A stretch of 64,000 nt of DNA. Origin: Boswellia sacra (lineage: Eukaryota > Streptophyta > Magnoliopsida > Sapindales > Burseraceae). The position numbers and the translations under genes are program-made. The stretch is from positions 248,001 to 312,000 of the forward strand of contig SNVD02008762.1 of assembly GCA_013180625.2 (NCBI GenBank), given 5' to 3'. The notes under the pieces were generated by a model. That model was not told the origin of the DNA, did not search any database, and saw nothing but the letters and a program-made list of their open reading frames with translations. Shown in pieces: positions 18,718 through 32,169 of this stretch; position 1 is the stretch's first letter; each line of letters opens with the position of its first letter.

Positions 18718-19640
18718 TCCTTAGCTATATAATCAAAATGGTTTTTATAACATATAATAAGTACGATGAACCTTTACTCATAATGTATATATTTGAGAGA
18801 GGCGTGAAGTGCGAGCATATAAAAAAAATTATTGGAAGCCGACAGTATAAAGAGAAGCGGGACTCAATAGGGTATTGAAAGGCAAAATTAAAGGAAGGGA
18901 AAAATAGCCACACCTCCCCTTATCTTTGTTTAAAAATAATGACCTCCCATACACTCCTGGAAACATCTCATTTAGCTCCTATGCCATTGGTACAATTAAA
19001 ACTAATGAACGAAAGGTTAATATTGTACTTTCAATAGCAAATGAGGAAAAAAAAAAAAAGTCATCATGAATGAAGGGTGTTTCTGAGATTTTAACAGTCA
19101 ACATGGTCAACAATTAAAAACAATTAATTATTATTTTTAAGGGTAGAGGTGGTTAATTGTTAATAATATTTTGAAAGTACAAGGGTGTCGACTTTCAACA
19201 AAGTTTAGATTTAGCACAACGTTGAATTGAATCCCAGCTTAAAAAAGGTATTTAGCTCACCGTTGTTAGTTGAGTGCTAATGGCAGCCAACTAGCATGGA
19301 GGACAATCAAATGTCGAGGGCAGAGCCGGCTCTCTGCTTTAAAAATTAATATTTTTTTGGCTAAATAAAGGCAAAGGTTGCATCTTGAGGGGACAAACCG
19401 GTCAGGTCATATCATAACAGTCAAACATGGTCAACAAGATTGATGACTTTTCAACAAAGATCAGATTCAGCACTACTGACTAAAGCGTAGGCTACATCCA
19501 CAAGAGCATAACGTTTAGAAAAGGAGTTTATAGGTCACCCAAGTTACTTGGGTGCCTAATGGCAGACAACTAGCATGAAGGAAAATCAAATGTCAAGGGG
19601 AGAGGCTCTCTGCATTAAAAATTAGTACTTTTAAATATCA
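18718..19640 (-). promoter_or_regulatory. upstream region of the CRK with duplicated W-box pairs
   Basis: No gene. Two diverged copies of a roughly 280-320-base block (about 19085-19360 and 19410-19640) share cagtcaa-catggtcaac, tggcag-caactagcatg and gctctctgc-ttaaaaatta. Each copy has two W-boxes on the minus strand: TTGACT at 19096-19101 and TTGACC at 19105-19110; TTGACT at 19419-19424 and TTGACC at 19429-19434. WRKY control of CRK genes is known for the family; control here is inferred from the sites and the distance (about 380-720 bases from the ATG). Confidence 0.5.
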
Positions 19641-20540
19641 GCACAAGTTTGCAGTTTGATTAGTATACTTCTAAATTGTTTTCAAATATACGATTGAATT
19701 AGTAGAATCTTTTCAAGTTTGTCAATTTGTTGTATTTTTTCAAAGACAAAAATTGAGAACCTCCTTAAAGATTAGTTGATTTCAAATTTGTCTAGTTTTC
19801 AGCTTTGCTTTCAATTTGATAATCTTTTTCTCTCGTCAATCCCAAAAATGACTTTTAAAATTATTAATACGACTTGAGCATAAAACACAGTTTATGCTAA
19901 CACAACAGAGCATCATAAGCATAGAACAAAGAAGGTACTGGACTATACCAACTATCAAGTGGGACTCAACAGAGTTAGGAGTTAAAAGAGTTTTGGGTTT
20001 GTGCCTTTTTGCTAGTTTGATACATTAGCAATGTGAGTGGATGAGTTTTTTTCAATTTTTTTTAATTTTTTTTTTTCATGAATGAGGCTTATCCAACTTT
20101 GCATGATGAATTCTTATAAGTGAAAACGGAAAAACTTTTGTCATCTGGGTTGAAATAATATATTCTCCATGAATTTTTGCTTTTAGAAGCTTGGAAAACT
20201 TCAGGATTGCCCATCAGCTGGTTGAGCCTGTTGCCTCTCCTTAGCATAAAAGTGTTCAAGTGGGGATGCTCTACTCTATACATACATACAAACATACATA
20301 TAATCAAGATGACCTTTTTCTATTTTTGATGCTGTTGGATGGTAGTAAATTGGTAAATGTATAATCGGCATATTTCTGATTAAGTATATTGGTCCGCAGC
20401 ATATAGGATTTGATAGCAAAAACAGGTTCAATGTCATGGCCCTATGATTAATCTTCAAGATTTCCATATTTTTATTATTTTATTTTTCCCGCAGCAGATA
20501 TTCTGTTATGAATATTTTATTCGGTCAAGGAGCCACTACC
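19641..20540. other. intergenic sequence with one copy of a diverged low-copy repeat
   Basis: No gene recognised. The block at about 20100-20350 resembles 22960-23170 and 24950-25260 (shared ttgcttctcct-a-cataaaagt, aagtggggatg and tactctatat). The minus-strand reading at 20089-20307 is not alignable to a family I know. Confidence 0.45.
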
Positions 20541-20903
20541 TGTTGGAAATTTAAACAAAGCTTAAGAATTTATTTAGAAATTAAAGTCCAAGCTAAAATA
20601 AGATTAGAGTCCTCATTAGATTAGAAGATTTGTTATGGGAGGGTTTGATATTCCTAGTTAGTTTGAATTAGGATTAATTGTTTAGTTATTTTAGAATTAT
20701 TAGTATTTATGGTTTAAGTAGGATTAGGATTGAGTCTACTATATAAGTCTTTGTAATTTGTCAATTTTATTAAGAAGAAGTAATAAAGAGTTAATAAGTG
20801 CTCAAGAGTCAATATCTTCTTCTTCATTATATTCTTGTGTTGCTTGATTGGTTGAGTAATTATTCTCCAACAAAGTGGTATCAGAGTAAGTCAAATTCCA
20901 ACA
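20541..20903 (+). repeat. 5' LTR of the gag-only element
   Basis: Contains, 31 bases before its end, an earlier LTR-like end plus primer site (ctccaaca then aagtggtatcagag, 20865-20886). TATA-like ctatataagtc at about 20739. Confidence 0.9.
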
Positions 20904-21190
20904 AAGTGGTATGAGAGTTAGGTTGGAACGGTCATGGGAAGAGCAATATCAGAGCTAGTTTGAAAGTGTCTTAGAGGAGCAATCTCAGAGCTAGGTACAA
21001 CGTAAAGATCCAAGGAAGGCCTGTGAGAGAAGCAGGCACAAAGAAAGAGCTAGATTAGAGTTGAGCCAGGAAGGTCTCAGAGTCTATCAAAGCAAAGTTG
21101 GTAGAGCTAAGAAGAGCCTATCAGAGTTGGTAGAGCCAGTTAGAGCCTGTCAGAGTGGCCAGGAAGGCAGAGTCAAGGAAACAAATCAAG

Positions 21191-21562
21191 ATGGAAAAAG
21201 AACTTCCCAGATTTGATGGAAACAAGCACAACTTTGAGTATTGGAGAACTCAAATGCAAGCCGAGTTTGAGTACAGAGGCATGTGGGAAGTTGTAAATCA
21301 AGGTTTTGAAGTACCGGCAAATCAAGCAACGTTAACACAAGAACAAAAGGAAATTATATTAAAGATTTTATTTATGAAGGCTTATGGAGTCAAATTTTTT
21401 CATAAAGATAAAACAAAGTTTGGGTATGATCATGGAGACATATGTGAAGAAAAGAAAGAAGACAAACAATTATGGTCATGGTTGATAAATTATGCAAGAA
21501 AACCATATGAGGTATGTATGGGAAAACATGAAGGTAAGGTTGATTGGAAAGTTACTATATAG
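21191..21562 (+). pseudogene. truncated copia-type gag of the compact element
   Basis: The start at MEKELPRFDGNKHNFEYW (21191) fits gag proteins of the copia DUF4219/UBN2 class; the earlier ATG at 21155 adds twelve residues without support. The N-terminal block up to TLTQEQKEIILK is normal; then KAYGVKFFHK appears to join a later part of gag through an internal deletion. The frame ends at 21562 and continues in another frame to 21716. No zinc knuckle, protease or RT. Confidence 0.65.
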
Positions 21563-21734
21563 TCTTATTGAAGATCTTGTGTTTATTTGGTTAATTAGAG
21601 AGCATAATAATTATAAAGTTATTCAAGAGGTATATAAAGATGCTCGTCAAGACAAGAAAGGTTCGCCAAGAGATCAACAATGTTCAAGAAGAAGTTCCAA
21701 GTCATTGTTTGGTTAAGCTTAGTTTAAAAGGGGG

Positions 21735-22097
21735 TGTTGGAAGTTTAAACAAAGCTTAAGAGTTTATTTAGAAATTAAAGTCCAAGTTAAAATAAGATTA
21801 GAGTCCTAATTAGATTAGAAGACTTGTTATGGGAGGGTTTGATATTCCTAGTTAGTTTGAATTAGGATTAATTGTTTAGTTATTTTATAATTATTAGTAT
21901 TTATGGTTTAAGTAGGATTAGGATTGAGTCTGCTATATAAGTCTTTGTAATTTATCAATTTTATTAAGAAGAAGTAATAAAGAGTTGATAAGTGCTCAAG
22001 AGTCAATATCTCCTTCTTCATTATGTTTTTGTGTTGCTTGATTGGTTGAGTAATTATTCTCCAATAAAGTGGTATCAGAGTAAGTCAAATTTCAACA
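21735..22097 (+). repeat. 3' LTR of the gag-only element
   Basis: Matches the 5' LTR over all 363 bases with a few substitutions, including the 31-base internal primer-site duplicate (22061-22080). Confidence 0.9.
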
Positions 22098-25000
22098 CTG
22101 CCAAGGAGAAGGAGATCTTGATTGTTACTAAGCAAAAGCTTTTTCCCAGAGTAAAATCAAAACTTTAATGTTTGGTTTGGAAATTATCAACATTCTTATC
22201 ACTAAAAAATAATTGGTTTAAAAGATAATTAAAAATAATAATAATAGGATGGACAGTGGAGATCAATTATCATTTGCTCTGAATGTTCACTACTACAAAT
22301 CTAAAAATAAAGTTATTTTAGGTAGGAGAAATTTAGGAAAACAGAATTGTAGATTGAGATACTTTTTCCTTCTTTAAAAGTTTTATATTAGGATAAATTG
22401 TCAAAAAAAATAAAAAGAAATGAAAATAGGAGCTGGCGAGATAGAACATGAGGGCTGAAATGAACCACATCTCTACTACAATATGCCATAGAAATCATTA
22501 AACAGCTTGTGAGCTACTAGCTTAAGGCGGTTTGTATCCTTTGAAATATTTGTTTCACCTGTCTGGTTCTTTTAGCTAGTTGCAAACCCGAAAGCAAATT
22601 GAAAGACAGAAGAGCGAAAAGCGAGAGAGAGAACAAAAAAAAAATAGGAGAAGAAACAGAGAAAAGAAAGTAAATTCATTTGACACAGTAATAAAATGGA
22701 ATGAGAACAAGTTACAAGGAAAAGTTGAAGATTTCATATTGAGAAAATGTAAGTGTAAGAAACGACAATTGTATTAATAAATGTAAAGATGCCCATGATT
22801 GAACTTTATTCCATAGGAAGAAAATGTTTTCTTCCAAATAATCATAATAAATCCGTTTGTTCCTTTTCTCAAAAACAATTAAACAATAAAGAGGTAAATG
22901 GTATTGTATCCCGTATTACAAAAAACTATTTGATATGTAAATGATCCGATTGCTGATAAATGGCCATATAAGATTGGAAAACTCAGGCTAGTGCATCTCG
23001 TTGAGCCACTTGCTTCTCCTAAATCATAAAAGTTTCCAAGTGGGGATGTTATATACTCTATATATGAGTTGAACCAAGTCGACCTCTATCTTCTTTTGGT
23101 ACAGTAAGATGTTTTGCCGGTCGCGAATTAGACTGATAGCAAATGTTGGCTCAAATAGCACCTGATAAGAAATTAGTAAGAGAAATCTTTCCTCATTTTA
23201 TAATCGCTTGTTACATTGACTAATGGTCCTGGACCCAAATGCAGATCTCTTTAGACAAAAGTGGGAAGATAATGTGACTTAAAGCTGATAAAAGCAGTTA
23301 CAACTTTCACAGAAGCTAATGTCCAATGTATCTAAAATGTTGGTGATAGTTAAACTAATTGAAGAGACATTAACATTATAAGTTTAATTAATGATAAATA
23401 AAAACTACTTTTACTTTTAAATAAATTAACAACTGACATATCTAACATCTTTAAACTCATATATGAGATTTATTAAATAAATTTTGGCTAATCATAAAGT
23501 TAAAATTTTTATTTTGAGGTGAAGTGGTCAACCCATATATATCATTTATAAGGGGAGTTACCAAGATTTAACCCATATATATCATTTATAAAGGGAGTTA
23601 ACCAAGATTTTAACAGTCGAACATAGTATTATTTTAACCGTAGACGACTTTACTGATGTTTCCAAAAGCATAAAGGAGGTGGCTGATTTTTCATCAAAGT
23701 TCAAGGGAGGTATAAAAGTTAACCCTAAAACAGAAGATTAATGATCACTACTCACTACGGTACAGGGTGCAATATAACAAAACCATAACGTTAAATCCTA
23801 TATATATATATATATATATATAAGAAAGAGATCTAGCGTTACATTTCACTGTCATGGCTTAAATGAACAAAGAGATCTAATGACTAGCTAGCTGTAAACG
23901 GTTGTCCGACCCGACCAAAATAAATAACAATTGTATAATGTTCAAAATAGTAATTGTAGACACGACACAGAGAGTATTTTTCATGATAAATAAAACAACG
24001 TTTAGATAAGATTTTTTTTTTGTCTCCTTTAAAATCAATTGTTTCTTTAAAATAACTGTATTCAACCAAGGAAAAGCCTAGGTACAGAGTGCAATATTTG
24101 CCACAATAATAAGAGTTTTAAGTCTAGAAATCACTAAGGGAAAGCATCCTGTGGTAGAACACCAGGAGCCTCCGGAGTGAGAAACTATGAAACATCTAAT
24201 AAGAGGGCTCTCGAGATTATTATCAGTGGTTTTAATCTAAATAAAAATAAAATCCACCTTAATTATTAAGTAGATTTAATATGATATTTGTACGATAGCA
24301 TTCCTGGAGAACTGAGAATGTTCTACAGGTGACTAAGATCCAAGGACGTTATAAATGTATTCAAAATTTAATAATCTAGTTAAAGCTTAAATTGAATAAT
24401 AATCGATTTAATTTAACAATAAATTAATTAATTAAAATTTTTAATATAGTAAATTATGCTATAAATTCAATCAAGTTTTTTAATTTGTCAATAATTTCTT
24501 CATTTAACAAAAACTTCTAAAAATTAACAGTAATGCTAGACTTACTATCCAAATTCAACGTAAAGTCTATAACATGATGTGGCAGTCTAAATGGTAAAAT
24601 CCTACTAGAGATATAACTTCCCTCATTTATTTTTCTTTTTTTCCTCCTCTAGCGAATTTTTGCCATACAGACTGTCATATTAGGTTATAGATCTTGGATT
24701 GTAAGTCTAGCACTCTGAAAAATTAAATAAGATTTTATCCCCTCTTAAAAAAAAAAATTATCTGACATGTAAATGATCTGATGGCTGATGAAAAGCCACA
24801 TAAAGTGCAAGTGGTACATGCATATATGCCTCCCAAGTGCCAATTTAGGCAAAGTAGAGACAAAGACTATAATGAATGATGTATTTCCTACTCTAATTCT
24901 AATCTGTTACAATAATAGAAAGTGTAGAGCCATATAAGCCAATGGTACAAAAATTTGATGTGAAATATTATGATTCCCATGACTTTTGGATATTAAAAGA

Positions 25001-25516
25001 TTGGAAATGTTAGACTTGCCCATCTCGTTCAGCCAGTTGCTTCTCCTAAACAATAAGTGTAGAAGTGGGGATGCTATATTCTCTATATGCGAGTTGAATC
25101 ATGTCAACCTCTATCTGTTGTTGGTATGGTCAGATGGTAATAAGTACTAATATGCTAATGCATAATCAGCAGCATTCCAAATTAAGAATATCAGTTTACC
25201 GCAGATGGGACTGATAGCAAATGCTGGCTCAAACATTAGCTTGCGAAAAATATTAGTAAAAGAAATTTTTTGACAGTTTGTAACCACTATTTACATTCAC
25301 TAATGGCTCTGGACAAAACTGTAGCTCTTAGGGTTAAAAGTTGATAAAGGCACTACTACAACCCAGAAGCTAATGCCCAATATGTGAAGGTCACAGGAAC
25401 TACACAGATGTTCTACTAAGGTCTAGGCAGTTCTTTACAAAGTCATTGGAACTCGAACTACACAATTTTAGAGCACAATCTTGCTTAAAGGTCCAGATAG
25501 CTTCCATCCACATACC
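22098..25516. other. intergenic sequence with diverged tandem blocks, probably relics of a duplicated CRK locus
   Basis: No gene. Two blocks about 2 kb apart (22960-23340 and 24950-25390) match in order: ttgcttctcctaaa-cataa, aagtggggatg-tat-, gttgaa-ca-gtc-acctctat, tggctcaaa, ttacatt-actaatgg, agaagctaatg-ccaat. A TA repeat lies at 23797-23822. A 50-base direct repeat (cccatatatatcatttata-gggagtta) is at 23531-23605. About 23840-23960 resembles 35720-35830, next to the CRK relic, which suggests segmental copies. Confidence 0.5.
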
Positions 25517-25811
25517 TATTGTGTGACACTCCAAATTTTAAGTAAGTTTAACTTCATATATATTGTCAAAAATATGTATTATTAACATTATGAGTATGTG
25601 TATATATATGGAGTGGGATGAAATTAGATGAGAGATGGAAGGGTGTAAGTGAAACGCTCCACATACCTATTGTGTGACACTCCAAATTTTAAGTAAGTTT
25701 AACTTACATATATATTGTAAAAAAATATGTATTATTAACATTATGAGTATGTGTATATATATGGAGTGGGATGAAATTAGATGAGAGATGGAAGGGTGTA
25801 AGTGAAACGCT
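25506..25811. repeat. 151-base tandem duplication spanning the left edge of the solo LTR
   Basis: Two nearly identical copies (starting at about 25506 and 25657) each contain about 15 bases of flank (ccacatacctattg) followed by the first 136 bases of the LTR. Confidence 0.92.
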
Positions 25812-28800
25812 AAGATAGTGTAAGGGCTTAATTGAAATTGTTGTGTGATGTAAATCCACAAAACATGGGATAACTGTAGAAAGATTCATTGCTCTCCCAT
25901 TTCTCTTGGAAACGTCGAGCACCCTCTCTCCCTATTTCCCTCAATTTTGCCATGGAATCAAGAGGAGAGGAAGGAAACAAGAGGCCAAGAGATAAAGATT
26001 CACTTATATCTCTCTAGCTCTAGCCATACCCATTCAATTGAGGGATGGTTTATTGTTACTTGTGATATTTCACGTTAGGCATATGCTGTAAATTGTTAGA
26101 AAAACATGAATTAGTGTGAGTTATGGAAGAATTTGGAGATTTGATGATGTTAGGAAGCTAGAAGTAAAATATGAATATAAATCCTGTAGAGTTGTTTTTC
26201 TGAACAGTGCTAAGTCCAAAAATTTCTATAAATTCTATGGTTGTTTGCTAACTCTGAAATTTTTATATAGTAAACTAGACACATCAAGGAGTTTATATAA
26301 TTTAGAAACACTCAAAAATTCATAGTGTGTGAATTTTTGAAGTTCTAGTTCGAAATTGTGAATTCCCTTGTTTTAGAATAGGGCATGCGGAATGAACTCG
26401 ATTTGAGGGGGAAAATCTTCATAAAATTCCTTGATTTTTTATATGAAAACCTTTGGATATGTTTTCTATTTGAATGTAAATTTTCATGATTTTTGGTTAT
26501 GAATTTCCAAAGCTGGACTTAAAGAATTATGAATGACAATTTCCAAAACATAGCATATGGAGTAAATTTCATTGGACTAATTAAAAACTCCTTAGAAAAT
26601 CATGATTTTTGGTAGAATGACTCTTATATATGTCTAGTTCTAGACTGGAAAGTTTGGTAGAGATTTGAGTATTGTAAAATGTTATAAAATTCTTCAAAGT
26701 TGCACTGTTCAGTTGAGAAGTCTACAGACAGATTTGCTGTGTGAATGAAATTAAGGATTTTCAAGTGGTATATGACCTTATTTTGACTCAATAAAATTCA
26801 TGGACTATAATATGTATGTCTACTTGAGTTCCATGAAGTTTGGTGATGATTGGAAATGAATAACCTCTTATCATAATAATCCAACCAATATGTATGTGTG
26901 ATAGAGTTTAATAAATGATGTTATTGGTTGGTTGAACTGTTGTTAACCTATAAGGGGTTTAATGATTTGTAAATGGATATTGATCAGTGCGTCATGAGTA
27001 TGGCAATGGTTACTAGAGAGGAAGGAGAAGAAGAAGAGGTGAATTTTAAACATTTGTGTTTCTTCTCTTAATACATGTGATACGATTGTCAAGAAATATA
27101 GGAAAACAAAATTAAGAGGTGAGGCTAATCAAGTAAGTAGCTAGACCCTTTTGAGGACACAATAGATGTTAACTCTTAATGAAATGTGTTTAATGATTGT
27201 ACTTGTGAACATATGTGAAATGTGTTGATGGAATGTGGATAAGGCCATGAATACATGGACCTTGATATGGGAAATGATTTGATTGGGGTTTATAGTGATT
27301 TATGAAATGTGTGATTTTGCACACTTTGATGTGTATGTGAGTTATATGTTGGTATAAATTTTGTGTGTGTGCGATATAAAAATGTGAATGTGCCTTCATA
27401 TATGTGCACTACTAGAATTTTTTTATACTTGTCACATAGTTTTTTAAATATTTGTGAGTTTTTGGTAATACTGACAACTATGGTATGCAATGATAAGTCA
27501 AACCCTGATTTTCACAATATTTGTGAGATGGCCACTAAACATATTTGTCATATTGAAAAATTAGGGACAAATATGTAAAAACGCTCAAAATCCCTCTTTC
27601 TTTCTTTCCCTTGTCCAAGTTTCACTTTCCCTCGCCTTTTTAATCCCTAGCCGCTCAAAGAAATTAGCATTAATAAAATTAAAGCTTTCGATTTCATTTT
27701 CCTTCTTCTCATTCAATCCATGTCCCTCTTCTCTTTCACTATCCCTCCTCCATCAATCGTTTGTTTTCCCTCATTCACTATTTTTTGCTCACTTATTTGT
27801 TCACTATTTTCACTTCCCCTGATTCACGTTTACAACTGTTGGGTCATCACTCGGCTTATTCATCATCTATCATTCACTTTATTACCTCGCAGATTCATGG
27901 TTGTAGCTCACTCAGCAGCATTCACGATTGCACACAAAAGAGAAATCACTAACGTCCAGAGGTGAAGTCTATCTCCAACCCATGAATCGGTAACTTACTC
28001 CTTAATTTCTTCTCTTCTATTTTTTCCTTCATTTAATTTATGTGAAACCCTATAAATTCCTCTGAAACCGTATAAATCAATTGGTTTAATCGATCTATCA
28101 TCTCTTCACTTTCTTAAAAACCAAACAAACGATTTTTGTCTTTGTCTAAGGTTTTTGTGTTCTGATTTCATCTTGCAAATGGGAATTGTAACTCAACACT
28201 CAAACTTAGATGTGAAGGAACAGATGGGAATTGTTTTCAACGGAGATAGTGAATGGTCATGAATAGCAATAAAGAGGAAAAAAATGAACTTGTTTAGTTG
28301 TTTTGGAGTTAAACGCGCAAGAGTTAGTAGTTATGAACTGATAGGCACCACCTAGTTTTACAAATGAGAAAGCGCAAATCTGCCAAATGCCAATTCACTC
28401 TTTGCCTCTTTGCTAATAATGACAATTTTGCCTAAAATGCTTTGCCTAACAATTTAAACATGGGTTTTTTTATTTTCTTCCTTATTAACCTTTATTTAGT
28501 CGTGGATTATTTAATTTTAAACTATTTGATTTGATTTTTTTCAGGGAAATGTAGGAATGATGTGTATATATGGGGGATTGCAAGCCACCAATTGATTGTC
28601 ACATGTTAAATGATACATATTATGAGCAGGCTAAGCTATCATTATATCATTAGTGACAGAGCTGATGAGAAGGGTCAGTCCATGTGTGTCTCTCTGCAAA
28701 TAATCACATTAATAAGAAACGGTGAATGTGTCTGCCCATAATTTTATTGCTATGTATTTTTGGTCATATTTAATTATGAATAGAGAGGCTATTTTCTCAT

Positions 28801-30511
28801 GCATCACTTGCATTCCAGAAGACAATGATGGAGTTTACACTGCATGCTCTTTGTCTTGGCAGGATGGTGATGAGTTTTATTTATTTATTTTCCCTTTATA
28901 CATTAATGTCAATGTTGGACAATTAATGTTATTGAGGATTTTCCTTTTTCCTTATTAATTCAAAGTTTTAATTATAGCTCTTGTCAATTACCGTCAATAT
29001 TATGTTTATTTGGTTAGGGGAAGGGAAAACAAATAGGACCCAATTCTAATAACTTTATGCACTGTTTCATGATTTTTAGCTAGTTTATAGCAGTTGACTC
29101 ATTGCTTGTAGGATCTGATGGAGATGAATTTATTGTTCAGGGTTTTAACGCTTGCAAAAGGCCATGCTGTTCAGAAATTCTTTCTTGTTCTATTATGTTC
29201 TCTTCAAGCACAAGCAAGTATAATCTCGTTGATTAAGTGAGCTGTTAATTATGATTTTAATTTTTTTAAATTTATATAGCTGTTACTTTATTCATAGTCT
29301 TTTTTCCTTTCAGGCTTCTATTGAATTCAAATTGTGGTGACGTTATTTAAGTTTGATTTTTCTCTTTGTAGGGGTGAATACAGCATTTGGTCTGCATTCC
29401 CCACTTCTTGTTCGTCTCTTCTTCTTTATTCCTAGTGGGTTTGGTCGTAGTTTCTCAATTGACTATGAGCTTGCTTTATCCTCATATCTCATCTTCTCAT
29501 TTCTAAAGAACATGCACTCTTTAGCTAGATAATATAAATGTATCGTATGAGTTTTATAATTTTTTCATCAGTCTTGTAAAGACAAGCCTTTTGAGTTAAT
29601 GTTATTGTATCATTCTTGTAAAAATCAGTTGACTGACCTTTAGGTTACTTATGTTTAATAGTTAGGCACCTAGCTTCCTTGTTTTGACTTTTCATGTAAT
29701 GGAGTTATTTGGTTATTATATTTCTACTCATACCCACAAAAATTTGTCATCTTTAATTTGGTTCCTGGGTCCAAAAGTGGAGTTGGTGCTATAGAAATGT
29801 TAGGGGATAGATAAGCTCTAGTTGACATGAAATTTGAATGGAATAACAACAAATTTTATGGACCTTCAGTGATGAGAGTGCTAATTTATTAATATTTATT
29901 CAGGTTTGTACAGCAATGAACTTGGGAGTTTAGTTAAAGTGAAACCTCAATAACACCTTTGATTAGTTTAACTGACACTTTCCATACCAGGCAAAAATTT
30001 AAAAAAAAAAAAAGATTCAGCAATGTTTAATTTCGGCCTTATATAACCCACTGTATAGGGTGGTCCTGCAACTTCGATTAAGTTTTTAGCCTTTTACTTT
30101 CTTATTATATTATGTTAAAAATACGTATGATGATTAATGCAACATTTATCTTGTTACTAATTACTTTTAAAAGAAAAATTAGTATCAAACAGGCCTAATT
30201 AGATGTTAATCAAATTTATGAAAGAAAAGCATTCCATTTACATTTGTCTATTATTATTTGTATTCTTTTGTTAGTTGGAATTAGGATGGTAAATTATGAA
30301 TTGCAATATTGACAAGCTTTATGGTACCGAATGGTTAATAATAAATCATATATAAATAATAATAGTAAACACAATTTAACGAATGGAGATCTAATAAATT
30401 TAGAAATATATCAATATTCAGATATTGTATTTACGTTGTAGACAAACTGTTTGATGAAATGCATGCGACTGTTAGTAATCTTTTTTGGTAGCTTTGGTTA
30501 ACAAAGTAATA

Positions 30512-30550
<39 letters not shown>

Positions 30551-31452
30551 TTATTGAAATTTTTTAGTTAATTTTATATGTATACATGAGCTCTAATATT
30601 TTAAGTTACTTGTGTCATGTTCTAATGAGAGTGTTTCTTTTTTGTCTATCACTTCCTCTTACTGGGGCTTTTTTTCCATTTTATTTTGATAAACACATTT
30701 TATCTGAAGATCTGATCTGCAGTTGGTATTGAGTTTTCTTTTTTTGAAGATAATAAAATATTCTATGCTACTGAAACAAAGAGTGCTACAAATCTATTAG
30801 CAATTTACCATATTTCTAGGACTGTATCTCTAGCAAGTCAGCAACTAGTTTTACATATATAAAGATTACTTATAGAAATTTTGCCAAATTCTTATAATAT
30901 ATAACCTTTGTCTTTTGAAACTTTCTTTGTAATCACTTAAAGTTTTACTTTTAATTAGCTTGAGTTTGTAAAATTGATTGCGTAGTTGATAGTCTAGTGC
31001 ATTTTATTTTTCTATGTAACTTTGTGTTTGAATTTTGTGCTTGGAATTTAGGCAAATAAAGGGTTTGGTCTCACTACACAGATAATTTATTCTTGTAACT
31101 TGATTCTTAAGTTTCCTAAAGGCACTAACAGCACCTAGTATGTTCCCTCTCAATCTCTCTCTCTCTCTCTCTCATTTTATTTGATTTTTGTGTGCTTCAC
31201 TTAATGAGTATTGGGGTGTTGATTGTTTTAATTCTAATTGCGGTGCAATGCTTAGTTTAAAATCATGTCTACTTTTGAGGTTTGCAGTAAGTTCTTATGT
31301 TCCTTTGTTTTGAATTATGTTATTTGTTGGAAGTTATGGCTCTTTACTACATGCAGAAATGTAATTATCTAGATGAATTGTTATGGCTATGTGGTATTCA
31401 ATTTACATCTCAATTTCCTAGTAATGTTGAGCATTTTGTTTTGTAAACCAGG

Positions 31453-31636
31453 ACGATTCGTATCCGAAGAGCCATTGGAGTTGACTTTATAAGTATTCAG
31501 TTTCTGTGTTACGAACTTGATCTGTTCATTTTAATTTAACATGTGGTCTCACTTGCTCCTTACTCTCATGTTCTCTTGTTCAGAAAATCTGCACTGTGGA
31601 GCAAGATGGAAAAACCAGGAAGCTTCAAATTGCAGG
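31453..31636 (+). pseudogene. captured fragments of a RABD/Rab1-type small GTPase gene
   Basis: Two neighbouring exon pieces. 31453-31492 encodes DDSY and, after a deletion that changes frame, IGVDF; its donor reads ATAAGT instead of GTAAGT. 31582-31636, after a ttgttcag acceptor, encodes [16 protein letters not shown]. In Rab1/RABD proteins the switch I region is followed by [28 protein letters not shown], so the match covers the stretch just before the DTAGQ loop. Upstream P-loop and downstream exons are not visible. RabE proteins differ here (IELDGK), which favours RABD. Confidence 0.8.
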
Positions 31637-32169
31637 TTATGGAATTTTTTTTCTATATTTGCTTAATTTATCCGAAATTGTTATATATATCTACTGTCTG
31701 TGTTGGTTATTATTACAATCTGATTGAATTTTTAAGTTCCAACATTTTGCATCTAATTGAATTACTTACAATATGTATGACTTAATAGTCTGTTGTGTAG
31801 TCTTTTGTTTATCCCAGAACAACTATCCTAATGCTTTTAAGTTTGACACTCCAATTGGAGTTGCTAGATAAGTCCAATACATCCTTGTGGATATTATAGA
31901 TGGCATGGCTGGAGTACTATATGGAATTAAATGAATCAGTTTTATAGATATTTTTGTGAACTGATTGTGCATAATCCTGACTTGTCTATAGAAACTAGTT
32001 TGTTTTGGTGATCTTTATGAATTTATGCCTCTAAATCAAGCAAAAGCTATTGTAATTCACAGTAAAATGACCTCTTACTAACCCTACTATAATTAGATGA
32101 ATTCCATGCCAATTATTTGTTTTATTAGATGATGAATATTACATTGAACCAATAGTAATCAATTTTCAG

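Larger units (their letters stand above)
20541..22097 (+). mobile_element. compact gag-only LTR retrotransposon
   Basis: 1557 bases. LTRs of 363 bases each (20541-20903, 21735-22097) begin TGTTGGAA and end TTCCAACA or TTTCAACA, a perfect or near-perfect terminal inverted repeat. Flanks ctacc and ctgcc fit a 5-base TSD with one later change. A primer-binding site tggtatgagag (20907-20917) and a polypurine tract aaaaggggg before 21735 are present. The only coding remnant is copia-type gag, so replication would need proteins from another element. Confidence 0.9.

Noticed and set aside
22580..22777. Lys/Arg/Glu-rich 65-codon frame
   Set aside because: Purine-rich low-complexity DNA; no conservation or splice context.
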